A stretch of DNA of 64,000 nucleotides from Acidovorax sp. NCPPB 4044 (GCF_028069655.1 NZ_JAMCOS010000001.1:4928001-4992000); one strand, 5' to 3'. Positions 49,242 to 61,265 are shown, counted from the first letter of the stretch. Notes: generated from the letters alone by a model not told the origin. Numbers and translations are program-made.

Positions 49242-49802
49242 TCATTTCCAGCGGACCGGCTCCAGGTGCACGCTGCCCAGGTTGCTGCTGAGCGTGATGG
49301 CGCCTTCCTGGATCGTGGCCTGCAGCTGCATGCTGCGCTCGGCTAGGGTGGCGAGCTGCTGCGAGGCCTCGGAGGGCAGGCGCCAGACCGACAGCCGGTC
49401 CTGCCGCGAGAGCTTGCCCTCGATGCCCTTCCACCAGACGTCCGCCGCGTGGTGGAAGGCATAGACGACCACCGCATCGGCGCGGCTCGCGGCCTTGGCG
49501 AGCGGCTTGTCCTCGGGCTGGCCCACTTCGATCCAGAGGCGCTTGCGGCCCGTGAAGTCGGTGAGCGAGACGTCCGGATCGTCGGGGTCCGAGAGGCCCG
49601 CCCCGAAGGCCAGCGTGCCGTCGCCGCGGCACACGGTCTGCAGCTGGTGGGCCTGCAGCGCCAGCGCGGCGAGCCGCACCATCATGCGTTCGTCGGTTTC
49701 GCTCGGGTGGCGCGCCAGCGTGAGGGCATGGTCGGCGTAGTAGTTGTGGTCGATGTCCGCGATCGAGACGTGGGCCTTGAAGACGGTGGATTTGATCGCC
49801 AT
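49242..49802 (-). CDS. yaeQ: YaeQ family protein
   Basis: A 186-residue protein of the PD-(D/E)XK-like fold family YaeQ. It has the typical MAIKSTVFKAHVSIADIDHNYYADH start and the motifs LWIEVGQPEDKPLAKAASRA and WWKGIEG. The role is not settled. It lies downstream of purB on the same strand, with an 86-base gap. The start MAIKST is the family start; the longer frame reaches far into purB and is spurious. Confidence 0.92.
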   Translation of the reverse strand: MAIKSTVFKAHVSIADIDHNYYADHALTLARHPSETDERMMVRLAALALQAHQLQTVCRGDGTLAFGAGLSDPDDPDVSLTDFTGRKRLWIEVGQPEDKPLAKAASRADAVVVYAFHHAADVWWKGIEGKLSRQDRLSVWRLPSEASQQLATLAERSMQLQATIQEGAITLSSNLGSVHLEPVRWK

Positions 49803-49888
49803 GGGCGTGGTGCTTCCAACAAAGAATGCGGCCGGCCCGCGCATGCTGGAGCGGCGCGGGCCGGCCAGGGGCCCGCGAGGGGCCGGGA

Positions 49889-52365
<2,477 letters not shown>

Positions 52366-52965
52366 TTAGCGAAAAAGCTTCAGCTGCTGTTCGATGGCAC
52401 GCACGATTTTCGGGTCGTCCGGGGCCACGGAACTGCCGAAACTGCCCACCACGCGGCCTTGCCGGTCGATCAGGTATTTATGGAAATTCCATTGGGGGCT
52501 CTCCCCTGATTGAGCGGCCAGTTCACGGTAGAAGGGGGAGGCGCCCGAGCCCTTCACGGTGCTCTTGGCGAACATCGGAAACCGCACGCCGAAAGTGTTG
52601 CTGCAGAAATCGGCAATTTGCGCATTGCTGCCGTTTTCCTGCGCAAAATCGTTAGAAGGGAAACCCAGAACTGCAAATCCCTGGCCCTTGAATCGCGAGT
52701 GCAGGGCCTCCAGCCCCTCGTACTGCCCCGTGAACCCACAGTAACTCGCCGTGTTGACTACGAGCAGCACCTGTCCCCGGTACTGGCAGAGCGGCTGCGG
52801 CGATTCGTCCTGCAGGCGCTCCATGGTGTGGCGCAGCAGGGCGGGGCAGGCCGACGCGGCCGATGCGGCGGACGCGGGTGCCGGGGAGGCCGGCGGGGCG
52901 GCCCGGGCGGGCAGTGCTGCGGCACCCAGAAGGGCGAGGACCAAGGGGGCGAATCGGCGGAACAT
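52366..52965 (-). CDS. Exported glutathione peroxidase
   Basis: A 199-residue thiol peroxidase. It carries the glutathione peroxidase signature NTASYCGFTGQYEGL with the peroxidatic Cys. A Gln (GFPSNDFAQENGS, where NQFGxQE is usual) and the Trp of PQWNFHKYLID complete the set, so the Gln position is shifted. Unlike most bacterial members it has an N-terminal signal peptide ending PARAAPP and a 15-residue Ala/Ser/Pro linker, so it acts in the periplasm. It is in a lower-GC stretch and is probably transcribed alone. Confidence 0.88.
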   Translation of the reverse strand: MFRRFAPLVLALLGAAALPARAAPPASPAPASAASAASACPALLRHTMERLQDESPQPLCQYRGQVLLVVNTASYCGFTGQYEGLEALHSRFKGQGFAVLGFPSNDFAQENGSNAQIADFCSNTFGVRFPMFAKSTVKGSGASPFYRELAAQSGESPQWNFHKYLIDRQGRVVGSFGSSVAPDDPKIVRAIEQQLKLFR

Positions 52966-53104
52966 GGGCGGCTCCAGTGGGCTGGGTTCGGGAGGTGGAG
53001 GGTAGCCGAGCTGGCTGCGCATTGCACGGCAGGAGATGCCGGCCCTGTTTTCCAGACAAGCGGCCGGGAAAAAGCGGCTGAAGCGGGGCCGGCAGCCCGG
53101 CGCC

Positions 53105-54316
53105 TCAGACGAGTGCCAGCAGGCGCGAGAGCGGCAACTGTACGCGCACGTCGCGCAGGGCGACGGCCCCCGTGATCTTCCAGGCGGCCTGCGCGGTGTC
53201 GCGCGGAATCGGCTCGCCGGTGGGCATGCCGTTGCGGTTGAGCACCACGGCCACGCGCGGGGTGGTGGCGCTGGCGCCGCGGCGCAGCACCACGGCGACT
53301 TCCTGGGTGGCCAGCCGGACGAAGGCGCCCGGCGGGTATACGCCCAGTGCCTTGACCAGGGCCGAGCCTGCTTCGTCGACCTGGTGCGCCTCGTCGTAAT
53401 AGGTGGCCTGCATGGCGGCCGTGACCGGCATGGGCGCGCGCGAGGCGCGCGGTGCCAGGCGTGCGGCGAAGATGTCGGCCCGCTGGATGAGCCGGGCGAG
53501 CTGCTGGGCCTCGCTCTTGGCGGCGAACGGGCCCGGGGCGCGCTGGTGGTGGCTGCGCACGGCTTCGAGCCAGACGGGGTCGCCCACGCCGAGTTGCCGC
53601 AGCAGCGCCTCGGCGCGCGCGGCATGGCTCTCGATGTCGGCCAGCTGCTGGGTCGACAGGGGCTGCGTCTGCACCGCCAGCTGGTCCTGCAGCGTGGTCA
53701 TGGCGATGTTCATGGACAGGGCGGCGCGCCCGAGCTGCAGCACGCGGGGCACGGGCCAGCGCAGGTGCTCGGCGGCGGCGATCATGCACACGCAGGACAC
53801 GAGCATCGCGTGCGTGCCACTGTACTGCTGCATTTCCTGTCCGGAAAGATAGATGAGTGCGAGCAGCGTGGCATCCGGCGTGGCCGCGCAATGGCGGGCC
53901 AGCTCGCCATGCAGCGCTTCGAAGCGTTCGCCGAATTCGCCGGCGGGCGGAGGGGCCCGCAGCAGCTGCGTGGACCGCAGCTGCAGTTCCGGCCAGTCGG
54001 GCGGGCCGTTCGCCGCGGTCGCCCGGTCGCGTCCCGCGCTGGCGCCTGCCGTGATCTTCATCGCCGCGATCTGCCCGAGCGAGGTGTCGGTGAAGAGCAT
54101 CTTCTGGAGCTGGGCCAGGTAGGCGCGGTGGCTGTCGCCCGACTCGTCGGTGTCCACGCAGAGGTCGAGCCCGCGCGCCACCAGCTGGTTCAGCTCTTCG
54201 CGGTTGCGGATCACATACCCCCGCTGCGCCAGCAGCACGCCATTGGAGCCGCGCAGTACGAAGGGCAGCGGCTGCCCCAGCGGGATCGTGTCGATGTTCA
54301 GCGCGACGAGGTTCAT
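53105..54316 (-). CDS. Degenerate HD-GYP domain protein
   Basis: A 403-residue cytoplasmic protein. It has an N-terminal DUF3391-like part (VALNIDTIPLGQPLPFVL, LNQLVARGLDLCVD) and then an HD-GYP-like helical domain at about 140-300. Residues of the active site are lost: the HD pair is replaced (RAALSMNIAM), and HHE...GYP is reduced to HHQRAPG, although the first His (GTHAML) and the ESHAARA His remain. It is therefore unlikely to degrade cyclic-di-GMP and may be a sensor or scaffold. The start MNLVALN is the family start. Confidence 0.8.
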   Translation of the reverse strand: MNLVALNIDTIPLGQPLPFVLRGSNGVLLAQRGYVIRNREELNQLVARGLDLCVDTDESGDSHRAYLAQLQKMLFTDTSLGQIAAMKITAGASAGRDRATAANGPPDWPELQLRSTQLLRAPPPAGEFGERFEALHGELARHCAATPDATLLALIYLSGQEMQQYSGTHAMLVSCVCMIAAAEHLRWPVPRVLQLGRAALSMNIAMTTLQDQLAVQTQPLSTQQLADIESHAARAEALLRQLGVGDPVWLEAVRSHHQRAPGPFAAKSEAQQLARLIQRADIFAARLAPRASRAPMPVTAAMQATYYDEAHQVDEAGSALVKALGVYPPGAFVRLATQEVAVVLRRGASATTPRVAVVLNRNGMPTGEPIPRDTAQAAWKITGAVALRDVRVQLPLSRLLALV

Positions 54317-54512
54317 GGTGGGTCGCCGCATTATCAGTGCACGGGTGGGCGATGAAAGCCGGCGCAATGGAGGGAAACCACCACTGTTCGCTGCTTACTG
54401 GCGGGCCCGGAGGGATTGCGATGCCGGTGTCTGCTGGCGGGCAGAGCCAGGCGCCGGCACACAGTCAGACGGCGCCAAGCACCAGCCCGCCGAACCGTCC
54501 GCCCGCCCGGCC

Positions 54513-57500
54513 CTAGCTGCTTTGCGGCGGGGGCGCCGCGGGCCGCCGCATCACCCGGCGCTGGAACCACTGCGCGAAATCGTCCACGTAGGTGAACACC
54601 GCCGGCACCACCAGCAGGCTCAGCACCGTGGAGGTGATGAGGCCGCCGATCACCGCCACGGCCATGGGCGAGCGGAAGCTCATGTCCGCGCCGCCCCAGG
54701 CCAGGGCGATGGGCAGCATGCCCGCGCCCATGGCGAGGGTGGTCATGATGATGGGCCGCGCGCGCTTGTGGCAGGCATCCAGCAGGGCCTCCAGCCGGCC
54801 CATGCCCTGGTCGCGCCGCGCCACGATGGCGTATTCCACCAGCAGGATGGAGTTCTTCGTGGCGATGCCCATGAGCATGATGAGCCCGATGAGCGAGGGC
54901 ATCGAGAAACTCTTGCCCGCGATCAGCAGGCCCACGAACGCGCCGCCCAGCGAGAGCGGCAGCGCCATCAGGATGGTCACGGGCTGCAGGAAGTCCTTGA
55001 AGAGCAGCACCAGCACGAGGTAGATGCAGACCACGCCGGTGAGCATGGCCAGGCCGAAGCTCGCGAACAGCTCGCCCATCATCTCGGCGTCGCCCACGTC
55101 GATCAGGCGCACGCTGGCCGGCATCTGCCGCACCGAGGGCAGCGCCCGCACGGCTTCGGTGACCTCGCCCAGGCCGCGCGAGCCGAGTTCGATCTCGAAG
55201 TTGACGTTGCGCGCGCGGTCGTAGCGGTTGATCACGGCGGGGCCGCTGCCCACGTCGAGGTGCGCGACCTCGCCCAGGCGCACCGGCCCGCGCGCCCCGG
55301 GCACGGCCAGGCGTTCCAGCACCGAGAGGTCCTCGCGCGCCGCATCGTCCAGGCGCACGACGATGGGCACCTGCCGCTGCGCGAGGTTGAGCTTGGGCAG
55401 GTTCTGGTCGTAGTCGCCCACCGTGGCCACGCGCAGGGTCTCGGCGATGGCGCTGCTGGTCACGCCGAGGTCGGCCGCCCGCGCGAAGTCCGGGCGCACC
55501 ACGATCTCGGGGCGCACGAGGCTGGCGCTGGAGCCGATGTTGCCGATGCCGGAGATCGTGCGCAGGTCGCGCTCGACCGCGCGGGCCGTGTCGGCGAGGG
55601 CCTGCGGGTCTTCGCTCGCGAGCGCCAGCACGTACTTGTCGTTGGAGCCGCCCAGGCCGATCTTCACGCGCACGCCGGGAAGGTCTTCCATGGCGGCGCG
55701 CAGCTTCTGCTCGATCTCCTGCTTGCGCGGGCGTTCGCCGCGCGCCACGAAGCGCAGCGTGAGCGTGGCCTTGCGGGGGTCGCCCACGCTCGATCCGCCC
55801 GCCATGGGATCGGCGCCGGCCGAGCCCCCGCCGATGGCGGTGTAGACGCTGCGCACGTGGCCCACCTTCAGCACGCGTTCCGTGGCCTGGGCCACGGCGG
55901 CGCGGGCATCGGGCAGCCGGCTGCCGGGCGGCAGCTCCAGGTTGACCTGGGTCTGCGCGTTGTCGTCGGGCGGAATGAAGCCGGAGGGCAGCAGCGGGAT
56001 GAGCGCCAGCGACCCGACGAAGAACAGCAGCGCGCCGATCAGCGTGACCACGCGGTGGCGCAGGGCCCAGGCCGAGGCGCGCATGTAGGCCGAGAGCCAG
56101 CGCGGCTCCTTTTCCTCGCCGTGCAGGGGCTTGAGGATGTAGGCCGCCATCATCGGCGTGAGCAGCCGCGCCACCACCAGCGAGGCGAACACCGCGAGCG
56201 CCGCCGTCCAGCCGAACTGCTTGAAGAAGCGCCCCGGGATGCCGCTCATGAAGGCCGTGGGCAGGAACACCGCGATCAGCGTGAACGTGGTGGCGATCAC
56301 CGCCAGGCCGATCTCGTCGGCCGCCTCCATGGCCGCCTGGTAGGGCGATTTGCCCATGCGCAGGTGGCGCACGATGTTCTCGACTTCCACGATGGCGTCG
56401 TCCACCAGGATGCCGACCACCAGCGAGAGCGCCAGCAGCGTGATGATGTTGATCGAGAAGCCCAGGAAATACATGCCGATGAAGGCGGGCAGCACCGACA
56501 GCGGCAGGGCCACGGCCGAGACGATGGTGGCGCGCCAGTTCCGCAGGAACAGCCACACCACCACGATCGCCAGCACGCCGCCCTCGTAGAGCAGGTGCAT
56601 CGAACTGTCGTATTCGTCGCTCGCGATCTCCACGAAGTCCACCGTGCGCGTCAGGTGCAGGTCGGGGTGCTCGGCCACGAGCTGGTCGAGCGCGCGCTGC
56701 ACGCCCGCGCCGACTTCGACCTCGCTCGCGCCGCGGCTGCGCGAGACCTCGAAGCCGATCACCGGCTTGCCGTCCAGCAGGGCGGCGGTGCGCGGTTCGG
56801 CCACGGTGTCGGTGACGGTGGCGAGCTGGTCCAGGCGCACGCGGCCGCCGCCCGAGAGCGGAATCTCCAGCGTGCCGATCTCCTGCGCGGTCTGCACCGT
56901 CGCGATGGTGCGCACGGGCTGCTCCGCGCCGCCCAGGTCGGCCCGGCCGCCCGCGCTCTCGGTCTGCACGAGGCGCAGCTGCCGCGAGACGTCGGCCGCC
57001 GTGGCGCCCAGCGCCTGCAGCCGCAGCGGGTCGATGGCCACGCGGACCTCGCGCTGCACGCCACCCACGCGGTTCACCGCCCCCACGCCGGGCACGGCCA
57101 GCATCCGGCGCGTGAGCGTGTCGTCCACGAACCAGGACAGGGCCTGGTCGTCCATCTTGTCGGAGGCGATCGCGAACGCCAGGATGGGCTGCGCGGACAG
57201 TTCGAGCTTGGTGACGATGGGGTCGCGCAGGTCGGCCGGCATGTCGGCGCGCACGCGGGAGACGGCCGAGCGCACGTCGTCCACGGCCTCCTGCACGGGC
57301 TTTTCCAGCCGGTACTCGGCCGCGATGGTGGCCGCGCCGTCCACGATGGTCGTCGTGATGTGCTTGAGGCCCTGCGTGGTGGCGATGGCGTTCTCGATCT
57401 TGCGCGCCACGTCGGTCTCGAGCTGTCCCGGCGCCGCGCCCGGCAGCGCGGCGGTGACCATGACGACCGGCAGGTCCATGTCGGGAAAGTTCTGCACCTT

Positions 57501-57596
57501 CATCGCGCGGAACGACAGCACGCCCGCGAAGGTCAGCAGCACGAACAGCATCGCCGCCGGAATGGGGTTTCGGATGGACCAGGCGGAAAGGTTCAT
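54513..57596 (-). CDS. RND efflux pump inner-membrane transporter
   Basis: A 1027-residue proton-driven pump of the HAE-1 type, the inner-membrane part of a tripartite exporter. Twelve helices and two large periplasmic loops are predicted. The relay Asp pair is in the fourth helix (VGILVDDAIVEVENIV), and a conserved segment near the start is RNPIPAAMLFVLLTFAGV. The C-terminal repeat shows MGIATKNSILLVEYA. The ATG lies 63 bases after the adaptor gene, so it is last in the operon. Substrates are unknown. Confidence 0.95.
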   Translation of the reverse strand: MNLSAWSIRNPIPAAMLFVLLTFAGVLSFRAMKVQNFPDMDLPVVMVTAALPGAAPGQLETDVARKIENAIATTQGLKHITTTIVDGAATIAAEYRLEKPVQEAVDDVRSAVSRVRADMPADLRDPIVTKLELSAQPILAFAIASDKMDDQALSWFVDDTLTRRMLAVPGVGAVNRVGGVQREVRVAIDPLRLQALGATAADVSRQLRLVQTESAGGRADLGGAEQPVRTIATVQTAQEIGTLEIPLSGGGRVRLDQLATVTDTVAEPRTAALLDGKPVIGFEVSRSRGASEVEVGAGVQRALDQLVAEHPDLHLTRTVDFVEIASDEYDSSMHLLYEGGVLAIVVVWLFLRNWRATIVSAVALPLSVLPAFIGMYFLGFSINIITLLALSLVVGILVDDAIVEVENIVRHLRMGKSPYQAAMEAADEIGLAVIATTFTLIAVFLPTAFMSGIPGRFFKQFGWTAALAVFASLVVARLLTPMMAAYILKPLHGEEKEPRWLSAYMRASAWALRHRVVTLIGALLFFVGSLALIPLLPSGFIPPDDNAQTQVNLELPPGSRLPDARAAVAQATERVLKVGHVRSVYTAIGGGSAGADPMAGGSSVGDPRKATLTLRFVARGERPRKQEIEQKLRAAMEDLPGVRVKIGLGGSNDKYVLALASEDPQALADTARAVERDLRTISGIGNIGSSASLVRPEIVVRPDFARAADLGVTSSAIAETLRVATVGDYDQNLPKLNLAQRQVPIVVRLDDAAREDLSVLERLAVPGARGPVRLGEVAHLDVGSGPAVINRYDRARNVNFEIELGSRGLGEVTEAVRALPSVRQMPASVRLIDVGDAEMMGELFASFGLAMLTGVVCIYLVLVLLFKDFLQPVTILMALPLSLGGAFVGLLIAGKSFSMPSLIGLIMLMGIATKNSILLVEYAIVARRDQGMGRLEALLDACHKRARPIIMTTLAMGAGMLPIALAWGGADMSFRSPMAVAVIGGLITSTVLSLLVVPAVFTYVDDFAQWFQRRVMRRPAAPPPQSS

Positions 57597-57650
57597 GGCA
57601 GATCCTTCAGGCGGCGCGCCGGGAGGAGGAGGGCGGTGTGCGGCATGGAA

Positions 57651-57697
57651 GAATGCTCCTTATTTGATAGCATTCTTCGCAGTGGATCCGGCGGCAT
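57651..57697 (-). repeat. Dispersed palindromic repeat, copy 10, partly coding
   Basis: Minus-strand copy ATGCCGCCGGATCCACTGCG followed by GAATGCT...AGCATTC. The arms differ from the usual TTTGCTAT/ATAGCAAA but remain complementary. The unit starts inside the adaptor gene and supplies its last 12 codons and stop. Confidence 0.8.
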
Positions 57698-58856
57698 GGG
57701 GGCTGGAAGACCCGGGTTTCGGGGCTGTGGCCGCCTCCACGCGCACGGTGTCGCCTTCGTTGAGGAAGGCGCCGCCGCGCTCCACGAGGGTGGCGCGCTC
57801 CTGCAGGCCCGAGAGCACCTCCACGCGGTCGCCCACGCGCTGGCCGGTCTTGACCTGCCGCATCCCCACGCGCCCGCCGTCGCCGACCTCGAACACCGTG
57901 CTGAAGCCGTCGCGCACCACCACGGCCGATTGCGGCACGGTGAGGATGTCGCGCTGCGCCAGCAGGAAGTCGCCGCGCGCGAACATGCCCGCCCGGATGT
58001 CCGGGTGCGCGGGCAGGTCCACGTAGACCAGGGCGTTGCGGGTCTGCGGGTCCACCGTGGGGGCCACCACGCGCACGGTGCCCTCCACCTCGGCGCCGCT
58101 CGCGGCGGTGATGCGTGCGCGGGTGCCGGGCTGCACGCGCGGCAGGTCGCTGGAGGTGACCTCCGCGCGCCATTCGAGGCGGCCCTTGCGCACCATGCGG
58201 AACAGCTCCGTGCCGGCGCCCACCACGGCACCCACCGTGGCCGTGCGCGCCGAGATGACGCCGCTGTCGGGGGCGAGCACCTGGGTGTGCTTGAGGCGCA
58301 GCTGCTGCGCGGAGAGCACCGCCTGCGCGGCCTCGACGCGCGCGGCGGCGGTTTCGCTGGCGGTGGTGTACTGCTGGATCTGCTGCTGGCTGAGGGCTCC
58401 CGAGGCCTGCAGCGTGCGCGCGCGCTCGGCGTTGGCGGCCGCCTCGGCGGCGCCGGCACGCGCTTCGAGCAGGCTGGCGCGGCTTTGCGCGACCTCGGCC
58501 TGCACCGTGTCGGCGGAGAAGACGGCGAGCACCTGGCCCGCGCGCACCGTGTCGCCCACGTTCACGCGCACCTCGGTCAGGCGCAGGCCGTTGCTTTCGG
58601 CGCCGATGCTCGCCTCCTGCCACGCGGCGACGTTGCCGTTGGCGGGCAGGCGGGCGGCGAGCGATTCGCGCCGCGGCGTGGTGGTCGTGACGGTGAGCGC
58701 CGGCCGCGGTGCGGCCGCGGCGGCGCCCTTGCCGTCCTTGGCGCCTTCGGCATGCAAGGCGCCGGGCGCGAACAGCAGGGCGGTGCCGCCGGCGGCGGCG
58801 ATGAGGCAGGCGGCCGCCAGGGCCAGCAGGGAGGGGCGGGAACGCAGTCGCAGCAT
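57660..58856 (-). CDS. RND efflux periplasmic adaptor subunit
   Basis: A 398-residue membrane fusion protein linking the pump to the outer-membrane channel. A hydrophobic N-terminus (SLLALAAACLIAAAGG) anchors it or is cleaved. The biotinyl-lipoyl halves are split (GLRLTEVRVNVGDTVRAGQVL and LKHTQVLAPDSGVIS) around an alpha-helical hairpin rich in Ala and Gln. A beta-barrel and membrane-proximal domain follow. The last 12 residues, HAAGSTAKNAIK, are encoded by a dispersed palindromic repeat. It is third of four genes in the operon. Confidence 0.94.
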   Translation of the reverse strand: MLRLRSRPSLLALAAACLIAAAGGTALLFAPGALHAEGAKDGKGAAAAAPRPALTVTTTTPRRESLAARLPANGNVAAWQEASIGAESNGLRLTEVRVNVGDTVRAGQVLAVFSADTVQAEVAQSRASLLEARAGAAEAAANAERARTLQASGALSQQQIQQYTTASETAAARVEAAQAVLSAQQLRLKHTQVLAPDSGVISARTATVGAVVGAGTELFRMVRKGRLEWRAEVTSSDLPRVQPGTRARITAASGAEVEGTVRVVAPTVDPQTRNALVYVDLPAHPDIRAGMFARGDFLLAQRDILTVPQSAVVVRDGFSTVFEVGDGGRVGMRQVKTGQRVGDRVEVLSGLQERATLVERGGAFLNEGDTVRVEAATAPKPGSSSPHAAGSTAKNAIK

Positions 58857-58932
58857 AGGAAGTCCGTGGTTGCGGTCGAAAGAAACGGTTTCGGAAAGAG
58901 AAGGTGCGGCCGGTGGCCGGCCGGAGCGGGCC

Positions 58933-60363
58933 TCAGGGCGCCGCCGCCGACTGCAGCGGCGGCTCCCAGCCGCCGCCCGCGGCGCGGTAGAGGCCGACCC
59001 AGGCGGCCATGCGCTCCTGCCGCAGCGTGATGAGCGAGGTCTCCGCGTTGAGGGTCGAGCGGCGCACGTCCTCCAGCTCCACGAGGCTCGCGAGGCCGCC
59101 GCGCCAGCGCGCTTCGGTGGCGGTGAAGGAGGCGCGGTAGCCCTCGACCGCGCGCTGCGCGTCGGCGCTGCGCGCGGCGGTGCTGGCCAGGCGGACCAGC
59201 GACTGCTCGACCTCGCTCACGGCCCGGCGCACGTTGGCGCGGTAGAGCTGGGCGGCTTCTTCGTAGCGTGCCTCGGCGGCATCGACCTGGGCCGCGCGCC
59301 GTCCCGCATCGAAGATCGGCAGGCTCACCCCGACCGGGCCGATGGACCAGGTGTTGGTGGCCAGGCTGGTGCCGCCGGTGCTGCCCCACGCGCGGCCCAC
59401 GGAGCCCGCCAGGGTCAGGCGCGGCAGGCGCTGCGCACGCGCATTGCCCACATCGGCGCTGGCGGCGGCCACCTCGCGTTCGGCGGCGTACACGTCGGGG
59501 CGCTGCGCCAGCACGCGGGCCGGCAACCGGTCGACGGCGAAGAGCGCGTCCGGCACGGGCTGGGCCGCCGCGGTGGCCGCTGCGGCGGCGCGTGCGCGCA
59601 GGTCGGGTTCCGGCAGTCCGGTGAGGGCGACCAGGCCCTTGAGGTCGATGTCGCAGGCCATGCGCTGCTGCTCGGCGCGCACGCGGCCTTCGGCGTTGCT
59701 GGCCTGCGCCAGGGCGCGCGTGGCCGGGGCCGTGAAGCCGGCGCGCTCGCTGGCTTCGGACAGGCGCGCGCTCTCGGCGCGCGAGCGGGAGTCGGACTCG
59801 GCCACTTCCGCCAGGCGCAGGCACTGGCGCCAGCCGTCGTACTGCGTGGCCACTTCCGCGGCCACCGAGACGCGGGCCTCGTGCCACTGGGCCTGCGCGC
59901 CCGCCAGGCGCTGCCGCGCGGCCTCGTCGGCCGCGGCGTTGCCCCCGAATAGGTCCACTTCCCAGCTCGTCTGCAGCGTGCCCTGCACCGTGGTCGCCAG
60001 GCCGCCGGCCTGCTGGTTGGTGCCGCGGGTCGCGTCGCCCTGGGCGCCGAGCGATGGCAGCAGTGCCGAGCGGGCCGTCACCTGCGTGGCGCGGGCCTGC
60101 GCCACGCGGGAGCGGGCCTGGGCCACGCCCGGGGCGACGTCCTGCGCGGCGGCGATCAGGTCCACCAGCAGCGGATCGCCCATGCGCTCCCACCAGTGCG
60201 CGATGTCCTCGACGCGGCCCTGGTGGGGCAGCGGGGCCTGCCAGGCGGCGGGCGCGGGTGCATCGACGCGCGGCGCGGGCGCGCGGGCCGCGCAGCCGGC
60301 CAGTGCCAGCAGTGCGGCGGCGCAAAGAAGGCGGCGTGGCACGGGAGGGGGAGGCATCGTCAT
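58933..60363 (-). CDS. Outer-membrane efflux lipoprotein (OprM/NodT type)
   Basis: A 476-residue trimeric channel with a lipobox (LALAGCAAR) for lipid attachment. Two OEP repeats each contain long helices; characteristic segments are WWERMGDPLLVDLIAAA, RQRLAGAQAQWHEA, AQRPDVYAAEREVAAASADVG and SLPIFDAGRR. The start overlaps the regulator's stop (ATGA); a second ATG two codons later is possible. It is the second gene in the operon, before the adaptor and the pump, an order different from the common adaptor-pump-channel. Confidence 0.94.
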   Translation of the reverse strand: MTMPPPPVPRRLLCAAALLALAGCAARAPAPRVDAPAPAAWQAPLPHQGRVEDIAHWWERMGDPLLVDLIAAAQDVAPGVAQARSRVAQARATQVTARSALLPSLGAQGDATRGTNQQAGGLATTVQGTLQTSWEVDLFGGNAAADEAARQRLAGAQAQWHEARVSVAAEVATQYDGWRQCLRLAEVAESDSRSRAESARLSEASERAGFTAPATRALAQASNAEGRVRAEQQRMACDIDLKGLVALTGLPEPDLRARAAAAATAAAQPVPDALFAVDRLPARVLAQRPDVYAAEREVAAASADVGNARAQRLPRLTLAGSVGRAWGSTGGTSLATNTWSIGPVGVSLPIFDAGRRAAQVDAAEARYEEAAQLYRANVRRAVSEVEQSLVRLASTAARSADAQRAVEGYRASFTATEARWRGGLASLVELEDVRRSTLNAETSLITLRQERMAAWVGLYRAAGGGWEPPLQSAAAP

Positions 60364-61169
60364 GGTTTCGGCGTCTTTCGGCGGGCCGTTGAGCGGGGAA
60401 TGGAGGGGGCGCCCGCCGCGGCGGCGGGCAGAGGTGCGCGGGGTGTGCGGGGCGTCGGGCGCCGGGCGGGCACTGCGCTGCGCCGCCAGATCTCCTCGGC
60501 GGCGATCATGGCCATCGCGTAGTCCACCATGCGGTCGGCCCAGAGTTCGACGGCCTCGGCGCTGGCCAGCAGCTCGGGCTTGAGCACCTCGATGTCGTCG
60601 CGGTGGCCCCATAACTGGAACGCCAGGCTGGAGAGGGTGAGCGCCAGCCGGTGGATGGCCAGGTCCGCGGTGGCCGTGCCCATGCGCTGGCACAGCAGGC
60701 GCACGAGCGCTTCGTGGGGCTGGCGCACGTCCTTGTCGAGCCCGCGCTCCCACTGGCCCGTGGGCTCCAGCATCTCGCGGATGTGCAGCCGCACGCTCTG
60801 GCGGGCCAGCTCGCCGTGGCTGAGGGGCGCGAGCGCGGCATGGAAGTAGCGCCGCAGCGCTTCGTGCAGCGGAACGCCGGGCTCCGTGAAGGCCGAGCTG
60901 AGCGACCCGCGGTCCCAGATGGGCTCGGTGAAGACGGCGCTGTAGAGCGAGGCCTTGTCGCCGAAGTAATAGCTCACCGCCGCCACGTTGGCCTGCGCGG
61001 CCGTGGCGATGGCGCGGATCGACGTCTTGGCGTAGCCCTGCTCGGAGAACAGCCGCAGCGCGGCGGAGAGCAGGCGGTCCCGCGCGGAGGCGGGCTCGCC
61101 GGCGCCGCCGCGGGCGGGCGGTTCCGTGGTCGGGCGGGGAGCGGCGGAGCGCGGTCGGCGTGCGGACAT
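60360..61169 (-). CDS. TetR family regulator of the efflux operon
   Basis: A 269-residue repressor. The N-terminal HTH is clear (ARDRLLSAALRLFSEQGYAKTSIRAIA, NVAAVSYYFGDKASLYSAVF). The C-terminal part resembles the CerR/DUF1956 type (HIREMLEPTGQWERGL). The extra C-terminal tail is Pro/Arg-rich. It is first of the operon and its stop overlaps the channel gene, so it probably represses its own unit. A palindrome lies about 25 bases upstream of the start. Confidence 0.92.
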   Translation of the reverse strand: MSARRPRSAAPRPTTEPPARGGAGEPASARDRLLSAALRLFSEQGYAKTSIRAIATAAQANVAAVSYYFGDKASLYSAVFTEPIWDRGSLSSAFTEPGVPLHEALRRYFHAALAPLSHGELARQSVRLHIREMLEPTGQWERGLDKDVRQPHEALVRLLCQRMGTATADLAIHRLALTLSSLAFQLWGHRDDIEVLKPELLASAEAVELWADRMVDYAMAMIAAEEIWRRSAVPARRPTPRTPRAPLPAAAAGAPSIPRSTARRKTPKP

Positions 61170-61188
61170 GGCCGCGGATTACACCACA

Positions 61189-61210
61189 ATCAATCAAACG
61201 TTTGTTTGAA
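61189..61210. promoter_or_regulatory. Candidate TetR operator
   Basis: AATCAATCAAACGTTTGTTTGA contains the perfect palindrome CAAACGTTTG (61195-61204) within a wider imperfect one. It is 20 bases upstream of the regulator start, in the only non-coding gap before the efflux operon. This resembles the CAAAC/GTTTG sites of other TetR efflux repressors. Confidence 0.6.
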
Positions 61211-61265
61211 TTTTGCGGAGCGCCTGCCGTGCCCGCAATGCCTGTGCACGGGCCGGCGCAGTGCT

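Noticed and set aside
54150..59030. A 1626-codon plus-strand frame opposite the RND pump and adaptor.
   Set aside because: His/Ala/Arg-rich low-complexity translation typical of the reverse of a GC-rich coding strand; the minus strand encodes clear pump proteins.
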